Assembly: GCF_904849725.1 (NCBI RefSeq)
Contig: NC_058522.1
Span: 192,846,968 to 192,910,967 of the forward strand
From: Hordeum vulgare subsp. vulgare
Taxonomy: Eukaryota; Streptophyta; Magnoliopsida; Poales; Poaceae
DNA: 64,000 nt
Direction: 5' to 3'
Shown one piece after another: positions 10,232 through 22,078 of this stretch. The translations under genes and the position numbers were made by a program. Within the stretch, counting starts at the first letter, position 1; each line of letters begins with the position of its first letter. The notes under the pieces are model-generated. The model searched no databases and had not been told where the DNA came from. It worked only from the letters and a program-made list of their open reading frames with translations.

Positions 10232-12130
10232 ACGATGTCCTTGATGAACGTGACAGCCGTCGGGCCATCAAGCTTCTTGATTGTCCTCGCCTCGATCCAT
10301 TTTGTGAATTTTTCGACAGACACCATGAGTTGCGTCATGCCGCCTCGGGGGTCTTCAATGGACCCACCATGTCCAGGCCCAGAAGGTAAACGGCCATGTG
10401 AGCGGGGTGGTTTGCAGGACCCATCCAACTGGTGGGTGCGCGCCTTGAAGCGCTGGCAGCCGTTTCACTTGTCGACCAGCTTTTTGGCTTACGCAAGGGC
10501 GGATGGCTAGTAGAAACCATGGCGGAAACCCTTGGCCACCAGGGAGTGTGAGGTGGCATGGTGGCCATACTCCCCTAGTGGATGTCTCGGAGGATCTTGC
10601 GGCCTTTCTTTCACTCGATGTATCACTGGAACACCCCACACACGTTGCGTTAGACAAGCTCGTTGTTAATGATGATATAGGTGGTGCATCGCCATTAGAT
10701 TTGTTGGGCCTCGACCTCGTCGGCGGGCATGTTGCCTCTTTCGAGGTAGTCAGGGAAGGGTTGCCTCCAGGATGGAGACCGTGACCACCGTTAGCACGAC
10801 CCCCGGGGCTGGCCCGGCTGGGGTGGGCTTGACAGCCGGTGCGTTGGTTGTCATTGTCCCAGAGACAGACCGGGTGGGCCCTGAGTCTGGGTCGGCAGCC
10901 CCAGGGCCAGGAGGAGCAGTACTTGGGCTAGCTACGAAAGTCGGCAAATTGGTGGGGGTCGCGTCCGGGGAGCCGGCGGCGGCATCCCTCAGGCCAGGTG
11001 AAGCAGCCCCCAACTCGGCGTCGGCAGCCCCAGGACAAGCGGGGCAGCCCCCGTTCTGCCGGGATGAAGATGGACTCGGATTCCAGAGATGAAATAATGA
11101 ATGGTCTACACAGGTGCTCAAGGGACACGCCGGCTGGGATGGGTTTTCGGATGGAGCCAATCTTCATGAGCGTGTTGGTAGCCTCGTTGTCAGCTCAAAG
11201 GACGTGCTGGAACTCGCAGCCTTGGAAGCCGTCGGTCAGCCGCTGGACTAGGAAGCAGTAGTTGGCCATGTTTGCGTCCATGGTGTCCCACTCCCTAGTG
11301 ACTTGTTGCATGACCTGGTCGGAATAGCCGAAGCACATGATGCGTCGGACACCAATCTCCGTGGACAGCTGGAGGCTGTGGGTGAGCACTGCATACTTTT
11401 CCATGTTGTTCGAGGCGGCAAAGTGGATTTGCAGGATGTACTGTAGCTGGTCCCCCTTCGGGAAGGTGAGGACGATGCCAGCCCCGAGTCTGCTTCCCAT
11501 CGTCGACCCTTCAAAGTGCATGCGCTAATGGGTGGAGTCGGGAGGCATTGGCAGGTACTCCGTTTCTGCCCATTGGAGGAGGAAATCCTCCAAGGCCTGG
11601 GACTTGACGGCTATGCGGGACTCGGAGGTGATGTGGTGGTTGGCCAGTTGGCTGGACCACTTGACGATCTGGCCAACCGCATCCCGGTTGCCCATAATCT
11701 CTCCAAGGGGAGCGGTGCTCACTACCGTGACCGGGTGCTCCTAGAAGTAGGGCTTGAGCTTGTGGGCCACTAAGAACACGTCGTCACTAATCTTTTTGTA
11801 GTGAGAGTAGTTCTATTAGCAGGAGGACATCACCTCGCTCAGATAGTATGTCGGCCATTGGACCGGCTGGGCTTTGCTCGGCTTCGAGCACTTGACGGCC
11901 ATGACAATGCTGACCACCCGGCTGGTTGCCGCGATGTAGAGCAACATCGACTCGTTGTCAGCCGATGCGGCCAGGACAAGTGTAGTGGTCAGCGTGCGCT
12001 TGAGGTCATGCAGGGCCTCATCCACCTAGTCATTCCATACGAAGTTGTCCACTTTCTTGAGTAGAGGGTACACGTCGAGGGCCTTCTCCCGTAGCCGGCT
12101 GATGAAGCGGATGAGCAAGGCAAGGTAGCT
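10232..12130 (-). pseudogene. Gypsy B pol remnant: RT end, RNase H, second RNase H, integrase start
   Basis: The minus strand reads FISRLREKALDVYPLLKK and VDNFVWND (RT thumb, about 12110-12030). Then come VLAASADNESMLLYIA and YYLSEV (RNase H, 12025-11816) and PLGEIMGNRDAVG (connection). A plant-type second RNase H (11521-11195) has GAGIVL, then an integrase zinc finger (HH...CNGC, about 10620-10440) and the core start LLGLDMVGPLKT. The integrase core stops at 10232. The first catalytic Asp of the second RNase H is changed (EGS instead of DGS). The frame has many stops, so this is a pseudogene. Residues between 11160 and 10750 form a low-complexity Pro/Ala/Gly linker. Confidence 0.7.
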
Positions 12131-13178
12131 GGTGATCTTCTCGACGCCGGCCAGGTTGGTCTGTCGAGCCATCCGCTTGATGGCCATCTGGCGAAGATGC
12201 CTGGTGCGTGTCTCGCCGGCCAGTCGCAGTCCACGAGGGTCGATGATCTCATTGTTGGTCCTTGAGAGGGAGCCGTCCTGGTCGCGAGACGACTGGGCCA
12301 CCTGCTCTTGCTGCACGTTGGCAACCTCCACGAGAATGCGGATGCGTTCCTGCAGCGCCTCGCGGGTCGGTCCCTCGAGCTCTCCTAGGTTGTTGTGGGC
12401 AGCCAACACGGCTCTCATGTTCTTGACAAGGGTGTCATATTCAGGGTGGCTCTCGGCGAGCTCCCAGTCGATGGCGTTGCCGTGGCGCCCCACTTTCCCT
12501 AGTCGGCTTGGTCGAGGGGCAGCCGATGTGAGGCTGTGGGCCATGTTCAACTCGCGCTAGGCGGCCTCAAACTCGTGCTGGGTAGCTTCTAGCGCTTCCT
12601 ACTTTGTGAGCAGGCGCTGGCGGCAGCTATCGAGCTTCGCGGTTGTGGCCGGAGGGTCGACCACAACCGGGATGGATGTGTGCAGTGTGTCCACTATGGT
12701 GCATATCGGGTCCGGTACACCGACCTATCTACTAAGGAGACGACACTCATTACCTCTATACGGGAGCAGAGGTCATCGAGGTCGATGGAGAGATCGTCGT
12801 TGTCGAACGAAGGCAGCTCGTCGCATCTGAGTACCTCGGCAGAGTACTCATTGGGGATGACCAAGACGTAGACGAGGTGCGTGCCGAAGGGGATGATGGA
12901 GCCACCGACGGGGAAGTCCGCGTCCTCAAGGCGGTGGGCGTTGTCGCTGAAGGAGTCGAGCACGTCGTAGCGCACAACGAGGCCATGCGCCACGCGCTCG
13001 CCAGAATGGGTCAGGGGTCCCGCATGGCACATAACTCCGTCCGACGTCGCTGCCGGCCCCATGGTGGGAGCCACCTGTTGTGGTATTTCCACAGCAGATG
13101 TCAGGGGGTGGCTTAGTTCGTGGTTTGCGGCCAACGGGCGCCGGCAGCGACTGGGAACGGGTGAACGCGTGAGACACA
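12131..13178 (-). pseudogene. Gypsy B gag-like region
   Basis: The first frame starts at about 13179 on the minus strand, right at the LTR edge. It encodes a charged protein with VGGSIIPFGTHLVYVLVIPNEYS (about 12910-12840), followed by acidic residues. A second frame (12550-12131) carries helical, Arg/Glu-rich sequence with many Gln and Asn, as in gag N-terminal regions of this group. Its end, near RHLRQMAIKRMARQ, runs directly into pol-type sequence. No zinc knuckle is seen, consistent with deletion of the gag end. Frameshifts separate the pieces. Confidence 0.55.
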
Positions 13179-13919
13179 TGATACCGACCTATCCAGGTTC
13201 ATGGCCCTCTGTTGGAGGTAAAACCCCTAGTCCTCCTGGAGTGATTACGGGTGGCCACAATAGAGGGTACTCCTCAAGCTGTTGTTCAGGAGGAAGATGG
13301 AGCACTCACGACCAGTCTTGCTGCCTCGGTGGGGTGTGGAATATTGTCTGTTATTAGTGTTCGGTTGCTAGCGAGCCCCTCTATCTAGGCTGGGGTTCGT
13401 CTTTATAGGCGAGCCAGATGATTACAATAGTGGGGGAAAAGAAGGCTCATGACCCAGCTACCTGCTTCTCTAGCTGGCAGTAGGGCCCGCAGGGTGTCGA
13501 GTCTTGTCTGGCGCGGGGCCCGTCGATCGGGTGCCTCAATGGTAAGCACGCCCGTCGTCGAGAAGTTGGTACGCACAGGCTTTGTTACAGGGCCGACTCG
13601 CCCGGTTAGCCTTGGGAGTGACTGTGGTCCTGTAGCCTCGCCCTACTTGCATCATAAGGTCCCGTAGACTTTCCGAGCCTGTCAACGCGCACTGTAGCCA
13701 CGCGTGCCCCTTTCTCAGGGAGTTTTCTTGTCGTCGTACACCAGTGTGTGTGAATGGGACGAGCGAGGACTCGTTGGACGTGGCTGTCGTCGCTAGCATG
13801 CCTGACGAGATGTGAGCCACTAGCCGGCCTAGGCAGCCAGCTAACCCCCCAAATGTCTTGGATTGGGGTTTCCTGCACTTTGGAATACCCAGGGGCCATA
13901 ACCCCGTCACTCACTATCA
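13179..13919 (-). repeat. 5' LTR of Gypsy B, 741 bp
   Basis: The plus-strand ends are TGATACCGACC (13179) and CACTCACTATCA (13919), giving TGATA/TATCA inverted ends. A TATA box (GCCTATAAAG) lies at 13401-13410 on the minus strand. The flank beyond 13919 is the 3' region of Gypsy C. Confidence 0.8.
13401..13410 (-). promoter_or_regulatory. TATA box of the Gypsy B LTR
   Basis: GCCTATAAAG on the minus strand, roughly two thirds into the LTR in its own reading direction. Confidence 0.5.
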
Positions 13920-14114
13920 AAATATTTCAGAGATTTCCCCTATTTGAATTCAGATGAAAAGCAAATTGAAGTGGGCTTTCAGTATCAAACCAAGGATCAT
14001 TCAACATTCATTCATTTCAACAATGCTACTACAACCAATATGAATAGATGCTTAGCTAATATTATAACATACCAAAATGAATTTTTTGGATATTAAAAAC
14101 CTACTCACCTTAAT

Positions 14115-15669
14115 ATGAATCTCGCCCACGAGATTCGGGTTGGCTAGAAAATAGGTGTGGTTGGTCTCGACGAAGATCTTCTTCTCATTCCCAGGTGAGT
14201 TCTTCCTTGGTGTGTTGACTCCAGAGAACCTTGAAAAACTTGGTGACCTTGCTGTGGGTAACTCCATTTGCAATCTCAAGAATTTTGACGGGCTTCTCCA
14301 CATAAGTTAGATCACTGTCAGGCTGTATGGCCTCTAGGGGCACCGTGTCTCTCAAAGGAATATCAACCATCTCAACATGGCATTTCTTGAGCTTTGAAAC
14401 ATGGAAGACATCGTGAACTTCTGACAATCCTTTCGACAATTTCAGCTTGCATGCAACTTTGCCTCTACGTTGAAGAATTTTGTAGGGGCCTATGAATATG
14501 GGTGCTAACTTTCCTTTAATACCCAACCTCTTAATTCCTCAAAGTGGATACACATGAAGATATGCTCGGTCTCCCACCTGATATGTTACCTCCTTGCGTT
14601 TGCTATCAGCATAGCTCTTCTGCATGGACTGGGCTCTTGAGTCTGTCACGAATCACCCTGACCTTCTCTTCAGAATCTCGGATATGATCGGGACCAGAAC
14701 GTTTTCAGTCTCCAATGCCATCCCATATAAATGGTGTTCTACACCTCCTTCTATATAGAGCTTCGAAAGGGGCTATCTTCAGACTGGTCGGATAGCCGTT
14801 GTTGTATGAGAACTCTACATAGGGTAAGTTATCGTCCCACATAGATCCATAGTCTAGCGCACAAACTCTCAACATGTCCTCTAGAATCTGGTTGACTCTT
14901 TTGGTATGTCCATCTTTACGTGGATGAAAAGTTGTTTTGAACTCTAGCCTTGTACCCACAATTTCATCTAATTGATAAAAAAACTTTGAGGTAAATTGTG
15001 TTCCACTATGTGATATTATACTCCTCAGAACTCCATGCAGAAATACGATCCAGGTCATATATATCTTGGCTAACTTCAACTGTTATAGGTGGTGTTCACG
15101 GGAATGAAGTGAGCTACCTTGGTAAAGCGATCAACCACTACCCAGATGGAATCATAGTGTGAACGAGGCCTCGGTAATCATGTGATGAAGTCCATTAAAA
15201 GCTTTTCCCATTTCCATCGGGTATCGACAATGGTAGATGTTAACCAGCTGGCTTCTGATGTTCCGCCTTTACTCGCTAACTAACATTGCATACTACCACA
15301 TGCTCGGCAATATCCTTCTTCATAACTATCCACCAAAAACTTTCCTTCAAGTCCAGATACATCTTGGTGTTGCGTGGGTGTATTGAGTATGTTAAATCGT
15401 GGGCCTCCTGAAGTACCAACTTCCTGATTTCAAGATCATAGGCCATTTCCTTGTCCATGTCAATTCTCACGAAAACCTTTAGCTTTCCATTTTTCATTCT
15501 TTCCTTTATCTCCGCTATTTCCTTGTCTAGTTCCATGTCCATTCTCACGAAATCCTTTAGCTTTCCATTTTTCATTCTTTCCTTTATCTCCGCTATTTCC
15601 TTGTCCGTCTTCTAGGCTTCATGTATTATTCCAGTCAAAGTGGAATGAATCTCCATTGTGGCAACATAT
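14115..15669 (-). pseudogene. Gypsy C integrase with chromodomain-like C-terminus
   Basis: The minus strand shows an integrase zinc-binding block (LQEAHDLTYSIHPRNTKMY, about 15430-15290), then core residues SHSGTQFTSKF and TTFHPRKDGHTKRVN (15079-14705, DDE-type). A GIKGKLAPIFIGPYKI block follows, then VHDVFHVSKLKKC and a C-terminal stretch LTYVEKPVKILE...KEELTWE (14526-14190) typical of chromovirus integrase tails. In the core, the first visible acidic position after SHSG is altered (SGTQF instead of DGTQF or similar). Frameshifts lie between 14530 and 14705 and between 15080 and 15276. A 78 bp in-frame duplication lies upstream of the zinc finger. Confidence 0.8.
15455..15610 (-). repeat. 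78 bp tandem duplication in Gypsy C integrase
   Basis: Two neighbouring copies, 15455-15532 and 15533-15610, share TTTAGCTTTCCATTTTTCAT and flanks. The period is 78 bases (26 codons), so the duplication keeps the reading frame (MKNGKLK-F-VR repeats in the protein). Confidence 0.85.
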
Positions 15670-17029
15670 TGTCACACCCCAAAACATTAATAAATTTTTT
15701 ATAAAATAAAATATTTCCTAGAGTAAAAAATTTGGTAAGCAATTTGCTTCATGACTCTTCTCAAAGCGTCTTTCCAAAAACTTTTCTTTTCAAGTGGCAT
15801 TTTAAAGATCATTTAGTGCTCGAGCCCTTGCTTGAGACCATTGTTATATCTTTTATTAAATGGAGATAATACTTTGGCCATGTTTACTTAAAATCTGGAT
15901 TTCTAGGTTTTCAATTGATTTTTGAAACACTCCTTTTTTATCTTTTATAAAATTCTTCCCCAAGTAAATGTTTTTGAAAATTTATGTTCGAACCTCACAT
16001 CTTGCATCAAAACATTTCCTTTCTTCTGACAAACTCATTGGAGATTTTATTTTTAATATTTTTGCCAAGGTTTTTGTTATTTAAAAATGACTTTTATTTT
16101 CTTTAAGGGCCTATTTTGCACTACAACCTTTTGATCTCTTCTTACAAAAATTCTATAAAAACTTGAAGATGACCAATGATGTCCATGGATCATATTTTTA
16201 AAAACTTAGCCAAGTGTTTGGAAAAATTTGAGCACATTAACTTAACTTCTATTCTGGCTCAAATTGGAGTTTGTGGTACAACCCCTAGAAATAATATGTA
16301 AAAAATTCCATCAAAATTTGGGGATGGCAAGAGATGCATGAGATTTACTTTTATGCAAAAAACCAAACTTTGTGCCTTGGATTTTTTAGCAAAACCACTC
16401 TTTTTCTGTTCTGCTCCAGCTTAGTGATTTGAACCACAACTGTGTGTTATCTTGATCCATTGGTCTTTAAATTTTTACTTCCAGTACAGCTCCCTACCAA
16501 ACCCTTTTTAGTTCATGATATGATAGCCATTGGGATATTTTTAGTCCATGTTTGAGTGTACACAAGATTCTTCCGAGAAAACATTTTCTTCAGAAATTGT
16601 ACTAACTATATTTTCCTTTTCGTAAACTAACCCTACCACTTGGACTAACACCTAGAGAGAGTAGGATCTGGAGATTATGGTTAGCATAAAATCTCTTTAG
16701 GAGCTTCTGACATTTCATCAAACACTTAGGATGCATGACCAGATTGGACATGGACTTTGATATGCATTGTGGATTTTCCCCACTGCCCTATCCAGTATCT
16801 CTAGAAGGTGTGCCCTAACCCCTAACCTATATTTGGGAACTTTTTTTTGAATGTTGGTAGCTTGGCTACCAAATTAATTGATCAGAGGAGAAAAACGAAA
16901 GTACAACCGCCCGAGCTGGGCAAGCATCCACCGAAAAGTGAGGTGCCGCAAAAAAGCGAAACTGGAAGAACGAAGAGAAAAGAAAGGAGCATAAAAAAGG
17001 AAGATCAGGCCCGACCCGCACAGGGGTCG

Positions 17030-20000
17030 TCAGCGATCAAAACGAATTCCGGCACCCGCCATATTCCACAGGATGATCTCGTCCTGAATTTTATTAATGA
17101 AGGCATCCTGACTCATGCATTCCTTCCTAAAAATACGCCTGTTCCGCTCACGCGAGATCTCCCAAATCGTGAGATACATGATGCAGAGCAGTCCTTTCCT
17201 CTTCCGCATTGTCTCCATGGAAACACATATTTGCAGCCATGTCGCGAAGTTTTGCTGTCCACCCCACCTCGTCGGCTGTAGCGAAGGTAAACCAGCCTTA
17301 ACCGCTGTCCAGATCCAAACCCTCCTTGACCAGGGGCATTCTGTGAACAAATGAATGGGCGTTTCGAGGCTACGCTCACATAATTGGCAGAAGTATTCAT
17401 TATCGCACCCTCTCCGCATCAATGCGTCCGCTGTCATGATTTTCCCAAGCATGGCTGTCCAAACGAAGAATCTAGAATTCCCTGGCGCCCAGGCTTCCGA
17501 GATGAGTTCGAACCCCTCCCTGGATGTAGTTCCCTCAAATTGCAGCGCATAAGCTGATCACGCAATGTATTCTCCTTTGGTAGCAAACCTCCAAACAATC
17601 TCATCCTGCTGCCCGACCTGGAGCATGACCCTATCCACCCTATTTGCAAGGTTTGATAACTCGTTGGTCATGTCCTCCGATAGACCATGTGCAAGGTCGT
17701 TTAGCCACGTGTCCCTGAACAGCGCGTCATGTACAAATCTGTTTTTTCGAGTTGCAATCTTGTACAGACCAGGTGCAACCACCTTAGGGTATTCCCCAAA
17801 TAGCCATCTGTGATGACAAACTTGTGCCGACCTCCCGTCCCCAATGGTAATGGTAGTGGCCATGGAAAACAAGGAGCGGTCCTTGCTATCACACGGTACC
17901 GAAAAGCGTACCCATGGGCTATCAGGTTTGCGCCAAGCCAGCCAAAGCCATCGCAGTCGAAGGGCTGCACCAAAATATTTCAAATTTAACACTCTGAGGC
18001 CCCCAAGGTGCTTTGGCCTACATATCTGGTTCCACCCCACTTTACATTGACCTCCCGTGCAGGAGTCGGAGCCCGCCCACAGCCATGCTCGCGCAGACCT
18101 GACCAGTAGCTTCTGCGCCCATATTGGAAGTTTAAAAACCGACATCCAGTACATGGCAAGGGGAATCAGGTTGGCTTTGAGCAGAACCAGCCGCCCACTT
18201 TTTGCCATTAGGCTACCTTTCCAGCATGCAGACCTGCTAGCAAACTTGAGAATGAAGGGGTCGAGCTGGGCATTTGTGAGCCCTTTTAGGGACAAGGGCA
18301 GCCCTAAGTAGGTTGTGGGAAGCGTTTTGACCATGATGTTGAGCGGAGCTAGGCTGGTTGAAAGTTCCAGGCCAGCACACCTTACAGGGAAAGCCGAGCT
18401 CTTATCATAATTAATCTACAGACCCGAAGCTGCCCCAAAACAGTCCAGTAACCGCTTGACCATTCTCGCGTCTGTTTCTACTGGGTTTAGGAAAATGGCT
18501 ACATCGTCTGCATAGAAGGAGCACCGCATGAGCTTTCTTCTCCCAGGCAGCGGTGATAGCGCGCGGTCCTCCGTGGCCAGCTCAAACAATCGTTGCATTG
18601 GTTCCATCGCGAGGATAAACAGAAAGGGGGAGATTGGATCCCCTTGTCTGAGACCCCTGTGATGGCGGATGGGCTCGGACTGCTCGCCATTTATAAGAAT
18701 GCGCGAAGAAGATGTGCATAACAGCATTGCAATCCACTCCCGCCATCGCTCCCCAAACCCCCTTGCCTGTAGCATATTAAGAATGTACGTCCAAGAGACT
18801 GAGTCAAAGGCCTTGGCAATATCCAATTTAAGCAGGACATACGGCTTCTTGGTCCTATGCATGTGGCGCAATGTGTTCTGGATGAACAAAAAGTTTTCTT
18901 GTATGCTGCGCTTTTTGATGAACGCACTTTGGCATTGACTAACCAGGAATTCCATTTTTGGGCTAAACCGCCGTGCTAGAATCTTTGCGAACAATTTCAT
19001 CAGGCTGTGAATTAGTGAGATTGGTCTAAAGTCAGTCACTACATGGGCACCAGGCTTCTTGGGTATGAGCACAATCAAACCCTTGTTTACACGCTGCATC
19101 CCTTTGATGTCCATTCGATGAAGTTGTTGAAGCGCGGCCTGCACATCTAGCTTGATAACCTCCCAACAAGCCAGGAAGAATCCACCGGAGAAGCCATCTG
19201 GTCCAGGAGCCTTCTCGGTGGGCATGTCATTGATCGCCTCCTTAATCTCGTGAAGGGAGAACTCCTCTTCCAAATCCGACAGGTCAACATGGTCAAGGTC
19301 CAAAGCTTCCCAGTTAAGAGAAGTTGTCGTAGGCTGCGGAGTGCCAAAGATGCTCGAGAAATAGTCATGAGCAAGGTGATTCATCTGACCCGTGGTCGAT
19401 ACGGCTCCTGCCTGGCCGTGCAGGCCGTGGATTAAATTTTTGTTGCGCCTGGTGTTGGCCTTCCTTTGGAAAAGATTAGTATTGGCATCCCCTGCTTTCA
19501 ACCACAGCACCCTACTCCGCTGTCTGATTTTGATTTTGAGGAGCACCGCAAGACCTAATGATCTTGATTTCAGGTTAGCGCGCAGCCCCCTTTCTGGGGC
19601 CGAAAGTTGCCTGAAATCTTGCACCGCATCAAGTTGGAGAATGATCTCCGTGACCATGGCCAGTTGCCGCTGCACGTCTCCTACTAGCGTGCGACTCCAT
19701 CACTGCAGGGCTTTGCTAAGCCGTCTCAGCTTGATGTCAAGCGTGGTCAAAGGGCATCTCTGGCCGGCCTGCTCATTCCAGGATTGCGCCACTACCTGGT
19801 GGAAACCAGCAATGTATTGACAGTACGATTCAAAACGGAAACGTCTATTTGTTTTAGCATGCGCATCATTTATTAACAGGAGGGGGCAATGATCAGAGAT
19901 GCCAGATGCTTGCGGAAGCAGCGTGACCATCGGGAAAAGCATCTCCCAGTCTACGTTGCAGAATGCACGATCTAGCCTAACCAGTGTCGGATTCGCTTGC

Positions 20001-20584
20001 TCATTGCTCCAGGTGAACCTACGTCCAATTAGCTGCAATTCATGCACGCAGGATCTGTTGAGCGTGCGACGGAACTTGGTCATCCATGTCCGACATATCC
20101 GATTATTGCTTTTGTCCCTTGGGTCGGTGATCAAATTAAAATCACCGATTATCAACCACGGCCCCGTCATGGTGTTATGAATGTCCGCTAGCTTGTTAAG
20201 AAACGCCTTCTTTCTCTGTGCATCGTGAGGCCCATAAACCGTTGTCAAGGACCACTGATCACCCCCACCAAAGTGGCAGAAGGAGACCGTGATCGAGAAA
20301 GTACGTAGGTTCACGGAAGCTGCCCTGAAGCGGTCACCACGCCAGCAGAGCAGAATGCCGCCCCTGGTACCCTGCGCTAGTAGGGTGACGTGGCTGTCGA
20401 ACCCACTTCCAACTATTTCTCTCCTGTCAGCCACGGACACCGCTGTCAGTTTTGATTCCTGCAGGAAGATTATTGAGCAGCCAAAAGGACTAATCAGCGT
20501 GCGGGTTGCCGCGCGCCTGGCGCTGTTATTTAGACCACGAACGTTCCAGCTTATATGGGAAAGTTGTTCATTCATAGGAAACAA
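17030..20584 (-). pseudogene. LINE ORF2: endonuclease, reverse transcriptase, zf-RVT
   Basis: One frame of 1185 codons starts at ATG 20584. The apurinic-type endonuclease covers about residues 1-230 (NVRGLN, QESKL, IIGDFNLI, GISDHCPLLL). The reverse transcriptase lies at about residues 450-740, with EKAPGPDGFSG, KPYVLLKLDIAKAFDS, HRGLRQGDPISPFLF and the active site FYADDVAIF (about residue 693). A zf-RVT domain (SAYALQF, FVWTAMLGK, C-LC, H-F-ECP) lies at about 1010-1100. It nicks target DNA and copies the element's RNA. Three in-frame stops (TGA near 19700, TAG at 18416, TGA at 17558) break it. Each is one C-to-T step from CGA or CAG, and no frameshift is needed. Confidence 0.9.
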
Positions 20585-20743
20585 ACAGGCTGCGGAGGTT
20601 CAAAGACAAAGCAAACAAGCGAGATACATGACGAAGCCGTAGCTTCGCCCGGCGGCCAAAAAGGCGCCCAGTACTGCAGATCATAGTGCAACTAATCATG
20701 GAAACACGGAGTACTGCTGGTATAAGGCGCAAAGACTCCTATC

Positions 20744-22057
20744 TCAGGATGCGCTGCCCGCCAGCTCCTCCAGAATCGCTTGGAGCTCGGCGTCAGGCAG
20801 CTGCAGCTGTGACGGGGAGGATAGTCCAGCTATGCTTGCCAACTTGTTGACGTTCTCAGGCAGCATCGGGGAGCGGAAGATTTGCAGGTACTTAAGCAGG
20901 GTTTTGTCGGAGAACTCGTCAGGGCGCGTGATGAAGCCTAGCTCCACACTGATTGCTGCCTGTGCACGTCTGGGTGACGACAGATTTGATTTGAGGCGCT
21001 GCAGCCTTGAGCTCTGTCTGGCACCCCTTACCACACTAAGAATACGCTGCCTGAGCGGCCTTGGTGACGGCGTCGCAGCCGGTGCAGCGCCAAGGATGGA
21101 TCTGGAAAGCAGGGAAGCAATTTTACTGATGAATAACTGTTGCTCATTGATCTGTAGGGTGGACACCTTGTCCGTGATCGCCATGAGCAGCCCCGGACCA
21201 GACAAATTGACGACAGCTAGTGCTTTTCTGGCACGCACTTCTTCCACAAATTGCATAGGAGAAAAATCAGCATGAAGACCTGCCTGAACACCAGCACTAA
21301 ATCCCGTGGCCGGGCCAAAAGACAGCGGCCAACCATCATCTCCGCACGATCCCAGCTGCGGCCACGAGGGCTGCACCGCTCGCCAGCATGGCATCCAAAA
21401 TAGGAACAGGTCCTCTGTTGGCGCCGCGCTCCAGATGGGCTGCATCCGTCCATCATGCATAGGCAAATTGACAGAGGTCTCAACTTCCTGGTCCAGCGAC
21501 GGCGGAAAAGGGGGCAGCTCATATGGTTCTTGTGACGGCGCGGGAGGGGATGGCACCAGCACCGTTGCCTCGGTCGTGGGACGCTGCTCTGATGCTTCAG
21601 CCCACATAGACATCAGCTCTGACCCAGTTTGATCCCAAGCGAAGGGGTCAAGGATGGACCTGTCCTGTTGCAGCGCTACAATCTCTGGCTGGACTGCATC
21701 TCTCCCAGCCGCGTGCATGTTTGGCACCACCGCTCCTTGCGGTAAGGCAGCCTCAGTCACCACAAGACCATGGCGACCCTTATCTTGCGAACCTAGCTTG
21801 TCGCCCTGCCCCTCCACGCGATTCTGATCATCTGCCCTACCAGGGGCCATATTCAAGCTCGGCGGCTTGCTCTGCAGCACTGGCGACGGGAGGACCTGAT
21901 CATCATTGTTGTTGCCTCTGTCCAATCTATCCATCTCCGCCCTATCCTCCGGGCTGTGGGGCAGCATCCCCGCGTGCTGCATCGCTTCCGCGGTCAGCAA
22001 CTCCTGCTGAACCAGCTTCCTCTTCCCCTGAGCTGGTGTGACATGGCCGACCGCCAT
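20744..22057 (-). pseudogene. LINE ORF1, C-terminal segment downstream of an amber stop
   Basis: This 437-residue frame (first ATG at 22057) is in the same phase as the upstream ORF1 segment and is separated from it by one TAG (22079-22081). It is acidic and Gln/Pro rich at first, with a helical C-terminal part (ISKIASLLSRSILG, SSRLQRLKS, VELGFI) as seen in the tail of cereal LINE ORF1 proteins. I infer it is the C-terminal half of one long ORF1 of about 1125 residues, not a third gene. A separate internal start cannot be excluded. It ends 160 bases before the ORF2 start. Confidence 0.75.
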
Positions 22058-22078
22058 CCCCCGTTCATCCCGAGCAGA

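Larger units (their letters stand above)
10232..13919 (-). mobile_element. Tat-like Gypsy retrotransposon B, 5' part with internal deletion
   Basis: On the minus strand: 5' LTR (13919-13179), a gag-like frame (13178 to about 12131), then the C-terminal part of reverse transcriptase, RNase H, a second plant-type RNase H, and the integrase zinc finger and start of the integrase core. The core is cut at 10232 by the insertion of Gypsy A. Protease and most of reverse transcriptase are missing, so gag appears joined to pol by a deletion. The second RNase H supports the Tat lineage. Confidence 0.75.

Noticed and set aside
10772..11092. A 106-residue plus-strand ORF rich in Gly/Ala/Pro.
   Set aside because: It is the shadow of the low-complexity linker between RNase H and integrase on the minus strand.
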